NCBI GenBank assembly: GCA_933228895.1
Contig: OW121853.1
Location: 120,424,133 to 120,488,132, forward strand
Length of the DNA stretch: 64,000 bases
Origin: Platycnemis pennipes
Lineage: Eukaryota; Arthropoda; Insecta; Odonata; Platycnemididae
Direction: 5' to 3'
Shown here: positions 34,894 to 45,460 of the stretch, one piece after another
How the letters are laid out: each line of letters opens with the position of its first letter
How positions within the stretch are numbered: position 1 is the stretch's first letter
The notes under the pieces: model-generated
Databases searched by the model: none
What the model saw: only the letters and a program-made list of their open reading frames with translations
What the model was told of the DNA's origin: nothing
Program-made: the position numbers and the translations under genes

Positions 34894-36123
34894 ACATAAC
34901 GTAACCTTCTGTTCGTGTATATTACTATCCCTAATACGAAAGCCAAACCCGAAGTGCTAGCTGTATCCATGATCTTCAGGCTGAGATTCTTGCTTGTCGC
35001 TAACTCGGTAACTACGATTTCTACATTGGGTTCATAATGGGTCCTATTTATAAACTCGTTTTTACCCCTCCATGTATTTTCATAACGATAAAATTCGCCT
35101 GAAATGTTGCATTGCGTAGGATATTTTGTGCTCTGATTTTTAAACCTTTCCTTTGGAACAAATGGTGACGTAAATACTATATTTATCCAGGATACCATTT
35201 GCTATTCGGGTGTGGGATTGTTTTTAATTGGCATGAAGATTTAGACAATGGTTCATCTCCAAAATCACTAACCATTCCTTTTCCCGAGTCGCATTTTGCA
35301 AAGCGGGTCTGACTCGGGGAGAAGGCATTAATATGCAAGACCTGAGCTGGGCCGAAGCCTCTTTGGGCTGTCGTCTTCAAAAAGTTATTGCCATTAATTA
35401 AGGGAGATTTTTAATGGGTTCCAAGCTCATAAGCTGGGAGAGTTAGTGGCTTGGGAGCCAGCGTTTGCCCTCATGCTTTCTCGTTGGGCAAATAACTATG
35501 GAAGATCAGAATTCAATTCCCATCTCCAAAATTTATATTGTTTACACAAACTAGCCGACATTTCTCACTCGGGCCAAGTGCAATGCCCTAGTGTTTTATG
35601 GAGGGTGTCGCAAGATATTTTTATTTATAGCGAACGAAATGGAATTTGGGATGGTTAAGGTGAGGAGGGGAGCGGCCCCAATTGTGGACCCGAGGTTATT
35701 TTTCTTTGGAGCTTATAATGTTTTTCTTCCGTCGGCAAGATACCTTTTGCTAATGGCAGACGGAGAGAAGCAGTCTTCGTATTATTCATCCAAGATGGCG
35801 TGCTCCATAAGAGGAGGAAACTCTTTCAAAGCGTGTTTTTAAGAGGGAGGCAGTTAGAATCACTCCAGACAAATCGACTGGACCTCACAGTTTGAAATAC
35901 GGATTTGAGGCCACGTAAATTGGTGCCTTGCGCGGAGTTTCCTAAATACATTCGAGTTTCGCTTTGCGAGCTCCAACTAGGAGAAACTAAAGACAAAAAC
36001 GGAGGATTTTAAATTAAGGAACAGGGTGGAAATTATCAATACGCCAGAGACTTCGCCAGCGCATTACTGATCGTTGTATATGTTATTCATGAAATAACAT
36101 TATTCCTCGACCCGCCCACCTTA
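34894..36123. other. No gene recognised
   Basis: The 120-codon minus frame at 34836-35198 overlaps the retrotransposon tail and is not a gene. A possible tRNA-like head at 35436-35525 is too degenerate to claim. Confidence 0.45.
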
Positions 36124-37145
36124 GGCCCGGTTTCACCAACCATTTGCTGATCAACGATCAAGTGACCGTCGATCATTTGTTTATTGACGATCAAATCCCT
36201 CTCTTGTTTCACCGACACTTGATCGCAAATCATTATTGCCGATGGGTAATCTTGGAACGTAAACGCATCATACAGATCAAAGGAGGTGTTCTATTGGCTG
36301 TAGCTATCACGTGATACGCGTACGCTTATTAAAAGACATAGCACTCGGGGTATTTAAAATATGGCTCAAAGTCGATCGGAAAATGTTGCGGAAAGAGAAA
36401 AATCTCGGCTCTTGGATCTCGTAAAGGAATATAAACAAACAAAAAACTTACGACATTACGATAAAGCTAAAGTTTGAGGCGTAGAATGATTTAGCATTGC
36501 CTTTTATTGCTCAAGAAATGAACGTTGTAAGGCTGGAACAACAGCTTAAAACCTGCTGCGAAAATATGAAGCGACGCTCTAAGAAGAATGCCGCGGATGA
36601 CACGGCTTGTAGTATTACTGCTTCGCATTTTACACAATCTTAGATGCGATTTTCAGCCGATTTATTTCATTTTTCGCCAATGCCTTCGCACCATCGATGG
36701 GTGTCATTATACAAGGCTATTGGAAGTCATCTTCCCCAGAAATAAACGATCTAGGTTATTGCATCATTGAAATCAGCAAGGATCACTTTCATTTTGGTTA
36801 TATTTCAATTGGAGTTGGTTTCAATCCATTGCAGTTGGTTTCGTCGTACCTATCTGAAGTTGGTTTGAGTTCATCGCGTGATGCGAGGCTAACATGAAAT
36901 TTAATGCTTGTAGTTGTTATATATTGGAAATGAATTGGAAGCTCTTCTCTCGAGTAATTGTAAGTCGGCATTTTATCCTCATTATCCACGGCCAAGCTAT
37001 GAAGGAGTCATCATCAAATGTGCAATGAGTTCTCTCAGCTTCAAGATAAATAGTTAACAAACACGAGTGTCTAAAAAAACATAGCGTTCAGTGATCCAAG
37101 TTGTGATCAGTGATCCGGTGATCAGTCTAGTTGGCGAGAGAAGGA
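36124..37145 (+). mobile_element. DNA transposon relic with Myb/SANT-like ORF start
   Basis: The ends GGCCCGGTTTCACCAACCAT and, in reverse, GGTCCTTCTCTCGCCAACTA are weakly similar. Both sides carry repeated GATCA-type words. At 36361-36600 the plus strand reads MAQSRSENVAEREKSRLLDL then VKEYKQTKNL. After frameshifts it continues CENMKRRSKKNAADDTA-like, resembling the Myb/SANT-like DNA-binding domain found in transposon accessory ORFs. Several stops; dead. Confidence 0.5.
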
Positions 37146-38236
37146 CCCATTCTTTTGACTTAGTTATTTAACCCATTGAGTGGTGAAATTTACAAAGCAG
37201 GGATGGGAAGGGTGCGGGGTTCTATCCCTTTATCGCCTGTGGTCTCTACGAAAGATCTGGTATCCCAGAAATCACACGGCGTGGGTTCAACTGGACATAT
37301 ATAAAGGCATTTCACGGATCCGAACCTATAATCTCGTGCCAGTAGATTCATGCTCTAATCTTTGGTCTACTACAACGATTCAGATGTGGCACTCCGTTTC
37401 AAAAACTAATTTCATGGACTAGATCCAATTGTATTTTTCTTAACTGTTGAAAAACACGAGAGGTAAAGGCATTTTTTGATGAATTTACCCATTAATTTTA
37501 TTCACAACGGTACTTATTGCAGCTAGTATATAATTATTGGATGTTAATATAGATAAGAATTATCTACGAATGTGCTATAAACCAGACATCTGTGTGTACG
37601 TTACCTATCTGCTCTTGGCGGTGGTTTGCATGATCCGTTAAATTATCCACAAAGACCTACTAATTACTGCTGCATATATTTCTGATAATAGTAATCTGAT
37701 CGTCCGTAGTATTATGGCATCATGAAAATATTTAAGCTTCGTCGAATAAATAGGTTTTCTCGACTTAATAATCAAGATTTGGTCCATAGTCTACCCTAAA
37801 ATCTGGCATGGATTCCTATCAGAGATCCATGATAAAGTGACACTAGTACTGTCAATGCCTTTCTCGACTACCCTCTATTTGATCTACACACGTTCTAACT
37901 TCTTATGAGGTAGGTACTACTATGCACATACTTCAAGTACTATCGGTACATTCTAAAAAGTCTCTGCATCATATCCGTACATCATCAACGCTTGTAGTAC
38001 CTAACAACCGTTTACCAAATCCTTATCGTTAGATTTGATAGGACCACTTAATGCAGATTTTTCGTTGTTCCAATGTACTTAATCGATTCTACGTTAGTTA
38101 ATGTGTTTTTTGCGATGGAGGAGTACTTTGGAAAAAATTCTTACTATTTTGTGCAAGTGGTGGGTGACAATTTTTTTCTTCGGGTTTTGTAAAAAGGATA
38201 AGAGATGCTGTGATGGAGAGTAAGCAAGGAAAACCC
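37146..38236. other. No gene recognised
   Basis: AT-rich; the 80-codon frame at 37180-37422 matches nothing known. Confidence 0.45.
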
Positions 38237-38239
38237 TTA

Positions 38240-38676
38240 AGCCTGAATCACACGATCATTTTTTACGTCCCTTTTCAGGGATAGCTCAAATGATAACTCA
38301 AGTGATAGCTTAAAAATGATCGTCTGACTTGATCACTTCACGGATAGCGGCAATGATAGGGATCGCTATCCCTTTTTTCGTCATTTGAGCACGTCCTTTT
38401 TACGTCCCTCGGGCCTGTCGTTTAGCCAATCAGAGCGCACGTTCTGAAAGAAATGTTTGGCTGCAGCCAAAAGCAGTCGACGACGATGTAAATCATCCAT
38501 AGTTACGGAGTTGTTTACCGTATCTCGCGAAAAAAAAATGATACGAGAGGGGACGGTAAAAATGATCGTGTGAGCAGCGAAATGATAGCTTGAGCTATCA
38601 TTTTTGCGGTCCCTGAAAGCTATAGCTTAAATGATCCCTTTAAAGGGACGAGAAAAATGATCGTGTGATTCGGGCT
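38240..38676. mobile_element. PIF/Harbinger-type MITE, 437 bp
   Basis: TIRs of about 44 bp begin AGCCTGAATCACACGATCAT on the left and AGCCCGAATCACACGATCAT in reverse on the right. They are flanked by TTA on both sides (38237-38239, 38677-38679). ATGATCG-type words are repeated inside. No coding sequence. Confidence 0.9.
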
Positions 38677-38861
38677 TTATTGTTGAATGATGAGGTAGGA
38701 TTAGCATTTACCAGAGTAAAACGTCATGGTGTCACACTGTAGAGATACGTTGTGGAGTTATCCGTAGATGTAGCGGCAAACGAACAATTTTATCACGATA
38801 TCCATAGAGCAAGTTTTATCACTCACTCAAAGATTCAACCCGAAGGTTGGTTTTGATAGGT

Positions 38862-39092
38862 GAGAGCAGAGCTCACCCCGTACTAAGCCAATGGTGTGTG
38901 AAATTCACACATTCAGGGTAGGGGGGCCAGTTCCTTGCCCTGGGTCACCTGCGATTTCCTACGAAGTTCTGACACGCAGAAAATCGAATCGCGAGGATTT
39001 TAGATGGGGGTGTCAGGAAAGGCTCTTGCCCGGGATTTGAACCTGGGACCCTCCAGTCAGTAGCTCAGTGCTCTACCCACTAGGCCACCACA
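38862..39092 (-). repeat. tRNA-derived SINE
   Basis: The minus strand opens with GTGGTGGCCTAGTGGGTAGA (box A) and CCCAGGTTCAAATCCCGGGC (box B). The body runs to about 38870. A small hammerhead element has inserted at its head. Confidence 0.7.
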
Positions 39093-39101
39093 ATGATGGA
39101 A

Positions 39102-39181
39102 CAAAAACAAACTATGCGAATTTCGCTGAAATAATTTAATCGCGACCCGGGTTTCGACAATTTATGCCATCTTCAGGTGAG
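39102..39181 (-). mobile_element. 80-bp hammerhead-bearing insertion
   Basis: ATGATGGAA at 39093-39101 and 39182-39190 flanks the insert. The minus strand holds CAC-CUGAAGA, then helix II GGCA/UGUC. GAAA follows, then ACCCGGGU as helix III, the cleavage C and GCG, which pairs only partly with CAC. This is the smallest member of the family here. Confidence 0.7.
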
Positions 39182-39400
39182 ATGATGGAAAAGTTTCACA
39201 AATTACTCCGTAAACCCTTAGTTTTGTTAGTTTTAATAATGTTCAGTGAGTGATCTACGGGCATTTTTTTATATTTTCGAATTGAAAATGCCCATGTATG
39301 GCCGATGATTTGTGTCGGAGAATTTGAATCCAAAATTCTTCAAGGTCCTGTTTTTCGCATCATGGATGAATGGTTTCAAGGTTTGAAAACGATAGTGAAT

Positions 39401-39740
39401 ACGGAACGTAGGTTTTCGCAGCGAAATCCATCGTCGTCAGAGGCTTTCGGGTGCAGCTGCGTATAACGCGTTTTCGGTGTGCGAGCTTTCGCGACCATTA
39501 CAGGACGCATCATCAGGCAATGATAATATATTGGAAAGGTTGATGTCTTTATATATCTCCATCCCTCCCCCCTTTACTGTGGAGTGCTGGGGGTGAATTT
39601 GGGGGTGGGGATGGGGGAAATATATAAGACATCAACCTTTCCAATATATTATCATTGCCTGATGATGCGTCCTGCAATGGCCGCGAAAGCTCGCACACCG
39701 AAAACGCGTTATACGCAGCTGCACCCGAAAGCCTCTGACG
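39401..39740. mobile_element. Inverted-dimer hammerhead element
   Basis: Two arms of about 140 bp (39415-39555 and 39610-39748) are reverse complements; TCCCCCC/GGGGG-rich sequence lies between them. Each arm has a core, on minus at 39480-39519 and on plus at 39656-39695. ACGATAGTGAAT at 39389-39400 and 39741-39752 looks like a 12-bp target duplication. Confidence 0.75.
39656..39695 (+). ncRNA. Type-I hammerhead-ribozyme-like core
   Basis: UGC, then CUGAUGA, an extra U, helix II GCGUCC/GGCCGC around UGCAAU, GAAA, helix III AGCU and the cleavage C. GCA follows and pairs with UGC. All invariant core bases are present. This is the best candidate in the window for an active fold; the unpaired U at the base of helix II is unusual. 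Confidence 0.6.
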
Positions 39741-39750
39741 ACGATAGTGA

Positions 39751-40347
39751 ATCCCTTGTGAAAATAAACGGTGACAGACAGTGTGACAACAATGTGTATC
39801 ACACTGTGCAAGTGTATTAGTCACAGTGTATGCACAGTGTACGCACACTGTGCTCCCTTCAAAGCGTGATGGACAGTGTGACCACACTGTGCTGCACACT
39901 GTACAAGACTAATAGTCACACTGTGCACACAGTGTGCTCCCTTCAAAGCGAGATGGACAGTGTGACCACAATGTGTATCACACTGTGCAAGTGTATTAGT
40001 CACAGTGTATGCACAATGTGCGCACAGTGTGCTCCCTTCAAAGCGTGAAGGACAGTGTGACCACAATGTGCTGCACACTGGACATGGGTATTAGTCACAG
40101 TGTCCTCACAATGTGTGCACGGTGTACCCACACTGTATGCACGGTGTCCACACACTGTGAACACACTGTACCGTCACAGTGTCTATCACGCTTTCTGCAC
40201 GCTTTTGAGTCCTAATTTACGCTTTTGTCACGATGTATGCACACTGTAATCACACTCTTGTCACATTCTAATCACAATGTGTTCACGCTTCTAACACATT
40301 GTCTGTCACACTGTCGGTCACGGTTTATTTTCACCAGGGATACGCTC
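39751..40347. mobile_element. TIR-bounded CACACTGTG minisatellite element
   Basis: The interior is an irregular array of 8-10 bp words (CACACTGTG, CACAATGTG, CACAGTGTG) with a higher-order repeat. GCTCCCTTCAAAGCG recurs at 39852, 39936 and 40031. The outer edges are inverted repeats sharing GTGAAAATAAAC and GACAGTGTGAC. It looks like a non-autonomous TIR element whose inside became a tandem array. Confidence 0.7.
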
Positions 40348-40444
40348 TTCCGCTGTCGACTATTATGGCAATTAAATGCCATCTGAGGTACTTGATGTGT
40401 TAATTAATTGTGAAATTTATTTTCGCGTCAATTGATCGTGATTA

Positions 40445-40594
40445 AAGAGGAAATCCTCAGGCTTCACTTGGTGGAACCGCATGATAGTAAACAAAATGAT
40501 TACTTGGACCTTGATCTTGATTGTCAAACAATCGAAACCTAGGTCGGTGAAAAATAAATTTGTGGAATCTTACCAAGTAATCATTTTATTTACT
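40445..40594 (+). mobile_element. Penelope-related short insertion, decayed ribozyme core
   Basis: ATTGATCGTGATTA at 40431-40444 and 40595-40608 is a 14-bp target duplication. Inverted arms (AGTAAACAAAATGATTACTT at 40488 and reverse near 40595) bracket a core at 40508-40548. That core has helix II GATTG/CAATC, GAAA, helix III ACCTAGGT, C, and ACC/GGT as helix I. The CUGANGA part is degraded. Confidence 0.75.
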
Positions 40595-40609
40595 ATTGAT
40601 CGTGATTAT

Positions 40610-41579
40610 TAACCCGATGTCACAAAATTGGACCTACGTAATGCGAGGCGTGGAGTCGATGGAAGGTCATATCGCACGGGCCTGATGGGGAAGCCCTCGC
40701 ATGAGAAAGAGTGCACCGATCGGCGTAGTTGGTGCACGCCCGCCACGAACTGGTTGGTGCAGCATCGATATCTCCCCCCATCCCCCGCTGATCCGCATTT
40801 CTTGCGCCGAACCGCCTCTCCACCCGAGGGGATCCTCTCGCACCACTGCGCTTGGCGGGCGTCTTTTGTTCTCCCCTTCCCACGTGCCCCCCACCCTCCC
40901 GACTCCCTTCCAGCGACGTCTCCGGACACGGTCGAGGGGGGATGAAAAAATATATCGGAGGCAGAGCCGTCGTCCCTCCCTCCGTCTTCGATAATGAGGT
41001 GGAGCCAATCGGGATGCCACGGCCGTAAGATGGGGCGGGTGGGAGAGAATCACAGTGGAAAGCTCTCGAAGCGTCGAACCCAGTTGTGCGGAACAAATCG
41101 CGGCGATGACCATTCTATGGGTCGAAATCTTCCGCAGCCAGGGGAAGCGACCTCGGAGGACGCCCCCGTATCGTGTCCGCCGTCTTTCCCACCCCTCTCT
41201 CTCTCTCTGGACGTAATCGCCTTCGATATGTTCCGTCGCCGTCCGTGAACCGGACGTTTGGATTCGGTCATGCGTGCGTCGGAATGCGTTCGGGGAGCGA
41301 TTTCACAGGTGGCGCCACAGTGAGAGCGGGATCAGAGTCCTCTGGATTGAACTCTCTACACTACCTCCCACCGCCACTTCAATGTTATTTATATGGCGGA
41401 CTCTGAGCGGGATATTCTCATCCCGAGGAGGTTTTCCTCCCGAAAGGGTACAGCTTCCACTCTGGTGATGCACCACTTGATATTTCGAGAGATAAAGGCG
41501 ACGGGAGATGCGTGCTTGTACGATTTGTACTCAACTGCCATATTGTGTTTTACCAAATTGAAAGGCGAACGCGTGTTCA
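40610..41579. other. No gene recognised; strongly CpG-rich
   Basis: 40620-41350 has frames open on all six phases, a composition effect. No domain is seen. It could be a promoter-type CpG patch. Confidence 0.45.
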
Positions 41580-42012
41580 AGCATCTAAATAACACCTTGC
41601 AAGCCACCTCAAAGGTGTGTGGCAGGGGGTGAATTCTCACCAAACATGCACTACATATCATGCATTTAAAAGGATTAGTATAAATACATTAGTCTAGACT
41701 GCAATATTTAATAACATAAAAATGGCAAACTACGCATGCAAAAACGTGCTGTTAGTTGGATTACCTTCAAGTCCTTACACCAAAATGCTACTACCTATGC
41801 TATCCATTGCTACACTCGTATTGGATATATTTACCGTTATTCATATCTCTGATTGTACGAGGAAAAAAGGGCATTTCGAACCTGTCAGTTCGGCAATCAA
41901 TTTCTCTAATTTTGTAATTATGGTCCAGTCTACCATAGTACCAAAGTTGAGGTTCGCAAAATATATTTTTAACGCCAAAAAGCATCGGGAGATTCTTTTG
42001 CACGCTGAACAT
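41580..42012 (-). mobile_element. CR1/L2-like 3' part (subfamily B)
   Basis: The tail is at the left (AACACCTTGCAAGCCACC). The minus frame reads DHNYKIREIDCRTDRFEMPF then FPRTIRDMNNGKYIQYE before the stop, the same C-terminus as at 23780-23890. Confidence 0.8.
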
Positions 42013-43030
42013 ACCTTGACTCTAAGACTGGTGAAAAGTTGATTGAAATTAATGAAAATTTCATATGACTACTGTTGATGAAAAAGGAACTTTCTTGTAA
42101 AGGGTGGTTGTTCGAGAACAAAGGGGTGACGGTTTTGTTTAAAAGAAAAGAGTGAGTGTTTCTTTTTATTAAGATAGAGTAATGATAGCTGAAAAGCTTT
42201 GTTTTTTTCTACATTCCATTTTGAAATTGTTTATTTTCTTCTATTACTATTGTACCCACCATAAATTTTATAGTAAGATTTTTAATTTTCAGAGCAGCGT
42301 CTGCTACTTGTTACCTGTTTTTGATATTATGACGTTTTTGATGTTTTGATGTTGTCAAGAAGAATTGACTGCCCCAACAGGATGTAATCATAATGAGAAC
42401 CTATATTCCCTTTATTGCTCTATTTTCTTAAATGAATTTATTTAAATAGATATTTCTCTGTATATATGCTAATACAAGAAATATGAAAATAAATGACGCC
42501 AAATGCGTTCAGCACCCCTTCGGTGTGAAAGTAGACGAAACGTGTAAATGTATAAAACGATAAACGGCGTAGTTACGGCCCAAGAGGGCGCAAAATTATC
42601 GCTTATTTTGATTGCCCGTACTACAAAAATTTGATTGAAGAGGAGAAAATTCAAATACTTCAAAGAAATGAGCAACTAAACTAACCAAATGAGAGCAATT
42701 TAAAATTTTTTAAATAAAAAATTGACAAACTACTTTGCGCTTCAAATTTTGGCGTAGGGAAGGATGGAAAAGGTGAGGTGGATAGAAAGGAAGTCAAACG
42801 AAGAATTGCTGGGAGTGGTAGTTTAGTAGAAAAGATTGGTGAAATAAATGTGCAGGGACAGACTGAGTGGATAATACGGGTAATAAGGGGATAGAGAAAT
42901 TTCAAAGGACATAGTAGAGTAAGAATATTCGGTAAACTTGGAAGAGGGAAGCAAGGAACAATTGAAAGGCTTGGTTGACATGATAAGAGGTTCAAGTGTA
43001 CGAAGAAAATGAGACGTCGTGTAAAAATAA
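42013..43030. other. No gene recognised
   Basis: AT-rich. The 126-codon minus frame at 42681-43061 is compositional. Confidence 0.45.
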
Positions 43031-43567
43031 TGGGGGCGTTTACTCGGAACCGAAATCGCAATTTTGTACACGAAATTGTTAGATAGAAACAAAAAATAAT
43101 TTTAGTGAAAAAATTAATCTTCTAACCACAACCATTCACTCATAAATCAAAAATTTTAATTAGCAAAAAGTGACGCCCACCGAAAAAGCTGCTTTGATAT
43201 CATTGACGTCATTTTCCTTACGTCCTTGACTGCTTTTAGGGAAAGAGAAGGGAGTCAAGGGGGGTTCTCGGAAGGTCTGCTCGCACAGGTCCTGTCGCAA
43301 CTGCTCCTATTGGCAGAGTCAGATGTGTCCCCCACTCATTGCGATAAGGTGAAGTTGCTTCGCGGGCGCAGTTGTGATTGGACGAAGTCCTTATACGTCA
43401 GAGGTTGCACCACGCCCACTTTTCCGAAAGGGTGAATAACATCAGTTTTTCGCCGCTTATAACTCGAGAAATAATTGACGGATCAAAAAACGGAAAAATA
43501 CGGGTCTTTTTTTACAAACACTATCAGATTCGGCTATTAAAAAAAATGTGGTAAACGACCCCATTGA
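43031..43567. mobile_element. MITE family A, copy 5 (full length)
   Basis: The ends TGGGGGCGTTTACTCGGAAC and GTAAACGACCCCATT form the inverted repeat that defines the family. The interior is collinear with 26405-26937. Confidence 0.8.
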
Positions 43568-44484
43568 ATCCTGATACAAGGGCGTATTTATAAGTTTTCT
43601 CAAGATTTATTATCCATCAAAAACTTACATTAAGAGATAGAATAGTGATTAAAAAAATAACTCAGTTTTTCTTCCACGCACCTTACCTTTCCGTCTCGCA
43701 ACGGGCCACTACGATGAATAAGTGTTTATGATGCGTGCCATGCATAGTTTTCCTTTAACTTTGCCTCATGCCTCATAGTTACCGCAAAAAGTCATCTTGC
43801 AGGCGTCGGATTAGTCCAAAGAATGAAACCGTAATGCCATTTCCAGACGAGAGGAAAATTAGTTCATCCATACGTTCAAACGCCTTGAATGGCGTAGCTA
43901 ACTAGAGATATCTTTCTGCGTTTACGCCTTCGACAGGTTTAAATATATATTCTTGCTTGGTTGTAACGGTTCGTACCGGAACGTGCCCCATCAGGAATGC
44001 TAAGAATGGACTCGATTAATATCAAATAATAAAGTGATTTGGGTGAATGAATTGGTTATCCCCTGAGAATATAAATTAGCAGCATGATAGATTGAATTGA
44101 TGCAAGAATTATTGCGCTACGTCATGGTGCTCTGGTGAGCTGTGCTCCATCCGTCCTGAATACATTTTCATCTTCAATATGTGATCCCTCTGCTCGCCAT
44201 GTGTTCTATCCCCAGTGTCCCAGTTTTCATTGGCGCAGACGACCGACTGCTATGGTCAGTCGTGCCATTGGTGGGAAATTTGTTTTTTTTGGGACGCTAT
44301 GAAGTTGGAGATAGGGATAGAAAACGCTAACACCCTATAGATGTTTCAATTACTAGCCATTAGTCTAAGTGCTTGGTGAGCTCTACCTCATCATATGCAA
44401 CTGATCCTCTGGTTGAACATTGTGATATGTTCCGAAGAGAATCATTCGTCAACATACGCTTGCTCTTAACGAGAGGCTCCATTA
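43568..44484. other. No gene recognised
   Basis: Mixed composition, no repeats or domains seen. Confidence 0.4.
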
Positions 44485-45260
44485 GGATATCATCTATATC
44501 TACATAACACCCTGCAAGCCACCATAAAGGTGTGTGGCAGGGGGTGAATTCTCACCAAACATGCACTACACAACTTGCATAAAAAATTTTAGTATTTATA
44601 TATTGTTCTAAACTTCACTATTTAAAAAAAGATAAAGATAGCAAAGCAAACATGCAAAAACATGGTGTTAGTTGTGTTAGCTTCAAGTCCTTATACCAAC
44701 ATACAGCTACCAATGTTATCCATTGCTATACTCGTATTGGATATATTTACCGTTATTCATATCTCTAATAGTACGAGGGAAAAAGAACATTTTGAATATG
44801 TCAGTTCGGCAATCAATTTCTCTAATTTTGTGATTATGGTCCAGTCTACCATAGTAATGTGGGGTCCGCAAAATATTTATAACATCATCACTGAAAATAT
44901 GGCCTTGGAATTTGTTTATGAAATTAAGTCTAAATTTCAACCTGCGTCAGACAATGATTCCCAATTTAATTCATTTAATAGACTGGTCACGCTAATAAGG
45001 TTATCGTAACGTCACTTTACAAATCTTGCCGATCTTCGCTGCACACGTTCAAGTTCATTATTTAGACCGATTTCATAGGGATCCCATATACTGGCAGCAT
45101 ATTCCAAATGGGGTCTAACAAGGGAAAGGTAGCTGATTTCTCGTACATGATCGTCACATTTACCCAGTATTCATTTGAGGAATCCCAGTTTACGATTCGA
45201 TTGACCTATTATTTCACGTATGTGTTTACCTAAGGAAAGATCATGTGTCAGTCAAATACA
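44485..45260 (-). mobile_element. CR1/L2-like copy from RT thumb to tail (subfamily B)
   Basis: Minus strand: LTHDL-like start near 45245, LGFLK-type text, SLVRPHLEYAASI-like segment, LKFRLNFINKFQGHIF, then REIDCRTDIFKMFFFPRTIR, stop, UTR and tail at 44487. Confidence 0.8.
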
Positions 45261-45261
45261 A

Positions 45262-45460
45262 GGGTCATATTGGGTCAACAGCATGTTTTTCCATGCTAAC
45301 TTTGCTATTTTTATCTTTTTTTAAACAGTGAAGTTTAGAACAGTATATAAATACTAATCCTTTTTTATGCTTGATAGGTAGTGCATGTTTGGTGAGAATT
45401 CACCCCCTGCCACATACCTTTATGGTGGCTTGCAGGGTATTATGTAGATGTAGATGTACC
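45262..45460 (+). mobile_element. CR1/L2-like 3' end, head-to-head with previous copy
   Basis: AACAGCATGTTTTTCCATGC, then ACCCCCTGCCACATACC and GCAGGGTATTATGTAGATG with the tail at the right. Confidence 0.75.

Noticed and set aside
35436..35525. Possible SINE head
   Set aside because: Box B too degenerate (ATTCAATTCCC without the GGTTC core).
39549..40215. Cys/His-rich frames
   Set aside because: Translation of the CACACTGTG tandem array, not a protein.
40610..41113. Several frames over 100 codons
   Set aside because: Open in all phases because of CpG-rich composition; mutually overlapping.
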